Positions 59,735 through 64,000 of a stretch of 64,000 bases of DNA are shown in pieces; the first letter of the stretch is position 1; every line of letters begins with the position of its first letter. The notes beneath the pieces were generated by a model. It worked only from the letters and a program-made list of their open reading frames with translations. It did no database searches and was not told where the DNA came from. This DNA is from Rhodamnia argentea (lineage: Eukaryota > Streptophyta > Magnoliopsida > Myrtales > Myrtaceae): the NCBI RefSeq assembly GCF_020921035.1, contig NC_063151.1, forward strand, positions 22,140,934 through 22,204,933. Direction: 5' to 3'. Made by a program: the position numbers and the translations under genes.

Positions 59735-60496
59735 TGCGACACGCCCGCTACTTTTCAGAGGTCGACAAGGAAGCAAGTATGCGACGGGATGATTGTCCTC
59801 GTGCAACGGCATCTTGGACGTGATTAACGGGTCGTGCTTGGGCATCGGTTGCTGCGAGACTAGCATACCTCGAGGTGCATCTCTGTCACCGGCAACAACA
59901 ATCATCGAGACATCTGGGGACTCGGTCCGTGCGGGTATGCTTTCGTTGCGGAAGACGGCTTCTTTGGCTTCTCTACCGATTGATTGGTTGATTCCATATC
60001 AAACATGCGATGATGCAAATTAGAATAGAACGACCTTCATGGGCCAAGGGAATACCATCTGTACAGATGCTGAGAATGGGAATGGGTACAAGTGCAATGG
60101 CTTAGAGGGTTTTCAAGGGAACCCCTATCTTCAAAATGGTTGTCAAGGTACCTTTTCTAGTCTTTTCATCAGACCTACCTCACATTCGAGCAAGTGTTCA
60201 TATATTTGGAATTGGAAATCATTATTTCAATAAGGGCGAGCATGATAAATGGATCCAATTGCATAAAAAAAATAAAAAACCTAGAGTGTGAACTTGTTAG
60301 AAGCTTCAAGTCAGAGAAGCAAATTTTGACTTCAACGAATTGTAAATGGTCTAAACAATTTTCCAAGTTACCAAGTAATATCTAAACTCTTAGAAAGTAT
60401 AACAATCTAGGCTGTAGAATGCGATCATAGTTATTTTGCGTGCACGAACTCTAGTTACTACGAAGTGCTTGAAATAATCTATCAATTTTCATCGTT

Positions 60497-61482
60497 ATGA
60501 TTCCTCAGAAAAATTATCCAAAAAGTCTTAAATCTATTTTACGGTGGCTAATTCAGTCCTCAACCTTTCAACTATGCCAATCTAGTCCTATACCTTTAGA
60601 CAACTTGTTAATTTAGTCATAAATCTTTCAATTATGCAAATTTAATCTGAAAGCTTTTAATGATTTTCTAATTTAGTCTCAAACCTTTTAATGATTTGTC
60701 AATTTAGTCATTCCAACAAATTTTGACCGTAAATCACCGATGTGATAGTCGAGTCAACCCTAACCATCCTATGTGGCATTACCAACATTGTGATGGATAG
60801 TTTTTGTGATTTTTTGAATTTTTCCTTCCCTTCTATTTTCTTTTTTCCTTTTTCCATTTGTCGGGCTCGGGTGAGGGCAACCTTTGCCCGGGTGAGGGTT
60901 GCCCTCACCAGCCTAGGGCGAGTGTTGCCCTCACAGGCCTCGTGCAAGGGTCGCCCTTGCTAGGGTTGGTGAAGGCTGCCCTCACCAAGCCGGTGAAGGC
61001 TGCCCTCACCAAGCCGTTGAGGGTGACCCTTCCCCAAGCGAAGGCTGCCCTTGCCGAAGCCTAGCAACCTTCGTAGGCCATCTACGAGGCCTAGCGATAG
61101 CCGGCAGAGGGAAAAAAGGAAAAATAAAAAGAAAAATTATAAAAAGGGGAAAAATTGAAAATTTAAAACAAAATGCAAAAATTGTCTACGTTAGCGCCGA
61201 TCACGCCAAGTAGAATGGCTGACGTTGACTAGATTGACATGTCGGCGATTACCGAACAAAATTGATTGGAATAACTAAATTGGCAAATCGTTAAAAAGTT
61301 TGGAACTAAATTGACAAATCATCAAATGTCCGAAGACTAAATTGACACAATTAAAAGATTTATGATCAAATTAGCATGTTGTTAAAAGGTTCAAGATTGA
61401 ATTAGCGAAAATGAAAGGTTTAGGATTGATCGATCGCCCTACAATAGGTCTAACACATTTTGGGCAATTTTCGCATGATTTC
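60497..61482. mobile_element. Inverted-repeat element, family A, inside the WAK pseudogene
   Basis: The element at about 60505-61474 has inverted ends (AGAAAAATTATCCAAAAAG and GGGCAATTTTCGC) and near-identical flanks ATGATTCC and ATGATTTC. Both arms carry many copies of a CTAATTTAGTC or GACTAAATTGAC phrase. The core (60870-61100) is a GC-rich, imperfect tandem array of GGTGAGGGCTGCCCTCACC-like units, whose open frames are composition artefacts. No transposase. Confidence 0.6.
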
Positions 61483-61527
61483 TAGTATAGCTAGACATTC
61501 TTCTCTCTTAAGTTTAGTACGTACATG

Positions 61528-62062
61528 TGTTGGAGTTGGTGAATACTTCGGAGACCCTTATTTCTCACATTAGGCAAGCGCACGTGAGCTTAGGGAAATC
61601 GAAGGATGATCCAACGATGTGTGACCCTTGCGCATGGAATGCGGGGGTTCGGGGGGCAGCGCCCCCGACATGGGTGTTCCGCTCCCCGGTAAGCGGGTGG
61701 GAGTTCCGCTCCCCGGTGAGCGGACAGTTGCCCCACTCGCAGGTGAGAAGGCGAGGGTTCGGGTACATCGCCCCCTAAATAACAATGGGTTTAGATGTTT
61801 TTTTAAGTTAGCCCATTTGTTGAGGGATTAAAAGAGTTTCAGATAGGTTTAGATTTTGGGCCTGTTTAGGGCATATATATATTTGCTCGTTTTTAGCTGA
61901 TCATTGTAACGAGTTGTGCAGCTGTAAACCAAAATCATAGTGAAATCTCTTTGCGGGACGTAGCCCTATTTCGGGGTAAATTTGGGTAAACCGTATTTCG
62001 TCTATTTTTTTTTCTATTATCTTTGTGATCGTTCTGAATCGGTTTTGCGATACAACCCTTCA
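61528..62062 (+). mobile_element. Solo LTR, probably Ty1/copia, with 5-bp target duplication
   Basis: The 535-bp sequence starts TGTTGGAGTT and ends ACAACCCTTCA, with ACATG on both sides (61523-61527 and 62063-62067). Inside, GCGGGACGTAGCC followed by GGTAAATTTGGG near 61955-61990 is characteristic wording of copia LTRs close to their right end. No internal genes or second LTR are present, so it is a solo LTR. It sits between the two remaining halves of the WAK pseudogene. Confidence 0.75.
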
Positions 62063-62949
62063 ACATGTGTTTTACAAAACTAAATCGGTCAATTGCAGTT
62101 GAGTTTTTAAACAAATGATCCTTTTAGAACGCTCAATATGAGTCAGCCAAGTTAGTTTGTAAACCAATTTTATGTACCTATGCCAGCACTTCCAGCATTA
62201 TTCTGTATTTTTTAGACAATTAAATTTGAACTCATTTCTATCTAATGTGTTATTCTCGTTGTCATGGCGCGAATATGGAGGATATATCATAAGTCTTCTA
62301 TTCACCCTTTCAAGCTTTTTCAAATTGAAATGCTGTGGGATTTGCTTCTACTCTTTTGAGTATATTCCTTCATTCATCAATGAATGGAGGACTTCATAAC
62401 CCTGCAACCCATATTTTGCTTGCACTACGATGCCATCTTTTCTTTCATCTCCTTGTTATCCTACTCGGTCCTTGCACGACGATGCATCCACTCAGATTTT
62501 GCACAGAGACATAAAGAGCATGAACATATTGTTGGACGAAAACTACGCCGCAAAGGTCTCTGATTTCGGAGCCTCCAGGCTAGTCCCCCTCGACCATACG
62601 CAGCTGACCACGCTGGTGCAAGGCACGCTCGGGTACTTGGACCCCAAGTACTTCCACTCGAGCCAGTAGACAGGGAACTCGTCATTGTATTTTTTCGGGA
62701 CGTGTTGGCCGAGTTGCTGACTGGACTGAGGGCCTTGTCCTTCAAGAGCCAGAGGAACTCGTCCTTGTATTTTTCTTCAGCAATAAAGGGCGAGAGGCTG
62801 TTCGAGATCATTGACCCGAGGGTGCTGAACGAGGGGAACCCTGAAGAGATTAAGGAAGTTGCTATGCTTGTTCTATGTACTCCAAGTTCAGATGCTGCGT
62901 CCAAATAGATTACCTGGCCTTTATATTTGGGTAGCATAACATTGGGCGG

Positions 62950-63593
62950 TAACTGAAAAATGGAAAAACGCCAAAAACATAGTGTTTATCTTATTCAGCG
63001 AGCTAGGAATTGGCCAACTTTGTATTGCCTCCATCTTGCTAGGATCTACTCTAACACCATCCTCGGGCGACAATATAACCTAAGAAAACCAGGCTGCTTG
63101 TGCAAAAGTGACACTTCTTCTAGTTGGCATACAAGCGTTGTTGTTCCCGTAGCACTTGGAGAATTTATGTAGATGTTCCAAAGGCTCCACTTGCGTCTTG
63201 CTGTGCTATAGGTCACATGTCATCAAGGTACACGACAACAAACTAGCCAATGAAAAGTTTAAAAACATGATTTAGAAGACCCATAAAAGTACTTGGAGCA
63301 TTAGAAACTTCAAAGGGCATCACCATGCATTCATGAATACCGTTCTTAGTTTTGAAAGTGGTCATCCTTTCATCTCCCTATTTTATTCGGATTTGATGAT
63401 AGCTGCTTCTAAGATCAAAGCACAGAGGGTCCATGGCGTTGATCAAGCAAATATCAAGACGATGAAAAGGAAAAAACTTGATGGTTATGTTGTTCACCGA
63501 TCTAGTATTGATACAAATTTGCCAAGAGTCAATTTTCTTTGGAACCAGAAGCGTCGGGACAGCAAAAGGACTTGAGCTTTCTTGTATCAATTG
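62950..63593 (-). mobile_element. Ty3/gypsy pol fragment (fossil)
   Basis: On the minus strand, reverse-transcriptase blocks of a gypsy element appear in order: SSSPFAVPTLLVPKK near 63570, DLRSSYHQIR near 63390, [13 protein letters not shown] near 63310, and VVVYLDDM near 63220 (the YxDD box). Only part of pol is present and it is broken in several places. No gag, integrase or LTR of this element is seen in the window. It is an old remnant. Confidence 0.75.
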
Positions 63594-64000
63594 ATGTGGC
63601 TAGTAGTATCACCTAGAGGGTGTGAATAGATGATTCTAAAGAACGTGATAAACTAATGCGGTATTTAAACTATCAAGTTCAGAACCAAGTTAGAGTGCGA
63701 ACATAAACATCGATATAATCAGATTTACGTGTGTGCAATAGAGTATCGGATGCAGTATGTAAGAGTTAAGATATAGAAGAGTCTGTACAGAAAGTTTATA
63801 GTGGTTCGACTTATTGCCAGCGTACATCCACTCTCAACATTGACAACCTATTGGCTAGATTCCACTAATCAATCGACGACAAATTACACAATAGAGTGAT
63901 GGTACTCGAGTTTGTGGATCACACTGTCTCCATACAATCACACACTCAATGCCTCTCAAGGTATGCTTTTGAACAAGGAAGCTTGTCTTCAAAATGATTA
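63594..64000. mobile_element. Possible LTR-type element running off the window
   Basis: Gypsy homology stops at about 63593, where TGTGGCTAGTAGTATCACC begins. The wording CACCTAGAGGGTGTGAATAG and TTTATAGTGGTTCGAC recalls ends of plant LTR elements known to me, but only one edge is in the window. It may be an LTR inserted in the gypsy fossil. Confidence 0.3.

Larger units (their letters stand above)
58550..62910 (+). pseudogene. Wall-associated receptor kinase (WAK-like) pseudogene
   Basis: It starts MGESMLLHSLPTRD with a hydrophobic signal peptide (LLLCTLVALFSVAMA), as in receptor kinases that bind cell-wall pectin. The frame shifts near 58680, at the conserved PGCASR site, and continues as NFTFSYPFGMDPIGNDCYF (the galacturonan-binding domain). 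Then come a stop near 58890, a TRIM insertion in the KNKFIAVGCD motif, and beyond it LDVINGSCLGIGCCETSIP near 59810. At 60040-60147 an EGF-like end ([20 protein letters not shown]) precedes a possible GT donor. A kinase piece lies at 62500-62880: [48 protein letters not shown], a stop, then LFEIIDPRVLNEGNPEE in another frame. The transmembrane segment and the first half of the kinase are missing. Confidence 0.85.

Noticed and set aside
60858-61064. Open frame of 68 residues with repeated ALTKPVKAALTKP wording
   Set aside because: It is the translation of an imperfect tandem repeat in the core of a family A element, with no start context and no known family.
1-64000. A defence island, prophage or biosynthetic cluster
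   Set aside because: No such gene sets are visible; the intact genes are ordinary plant families and their closeness is explained by local duplication.

Overview
The window looks like nuclear DNA of a flowering plant, probably a woody eudicot. The reasons are plant-type multi-exon genes (calmodulin-like, BTB/POZ, PHD-finger and wall-associated-kinase families), a plant-type 5S rRNA sequence, AT-rich intergenic DNA, and dense plant transposable elements (LINE, copia/gypsy LTRs, a TRIM, inverted-repeat MITEs). The style recalls Myrtaceae such as Eucalyptus, but that is a guess the sequence cannot prove.

Layout. 0.5-1.1 kb: intact intronless calmodulin-like gene (CML copy 1). 1.1-8.1 kb: repeats and a broken BTB exon. 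8.2-15.4 kb: two BTB/POZ genes facing each other as a large inverted duplication. 15.6-23.8 kb: repeats, including a 2.85-kb solo LTR and a MITE that received a 5S rRNA retrocopy. 23.8-29.4 kb: BTB 3'-flank modules, a LINE fragment and a MITE with a perfect 8-bp target duplication. 29.4-32.7 kb: a third intact BTB gene. 33.1-36.4 kb: a degenerate BTB first exon and a broken BTB second exon. 38.8-39.3 kb: the second calmodulin-like gene. 41.9-45.1 kb: the fourth and best-preserved BTB gene. 46.5-47.5 kb: another MITE-like element. 48.7-56.6 kb: a six-coding-exon PHD-finger gene of EHD3 type. 58.5-62.9 kb: a wall-associated-kinase pseudogene broken by a TRIM, a MITE and a solo copia LTR. 62.95-64 kb: a Ty3/gypsy pol fossil and the edge of another element.

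Most of the first 46 kb is one segmental-duplication array. Its module is a CML gene, a 1-1.5 kb flank, and a two-exon BTB gene with a long intron. CML copies or their flanks occur at 0.5, 22.9 and 38.8 kb, and the BTB flank occurs at least seven times. Pieces of the PHD gene (intron 1 and exon 2) lie downstream of BTB copies at 6 and 11.5 kb, so PHD-locus sequence was carried along in the rearrangements.

Four BTB genes, two CML genes and the PHD gene look able to encode protein; the other copies are relics. By family, the expected roles are calcium sensing (CML), possible cullin-3 substrate adaptation (BTB) and histone-tail reading (PHD). Nothing in the sequence shows that these genes act in one pathway; their linkage looks like the result of local duplication. 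All exon boundaries are my reading of splice signals, not transcript evidence.
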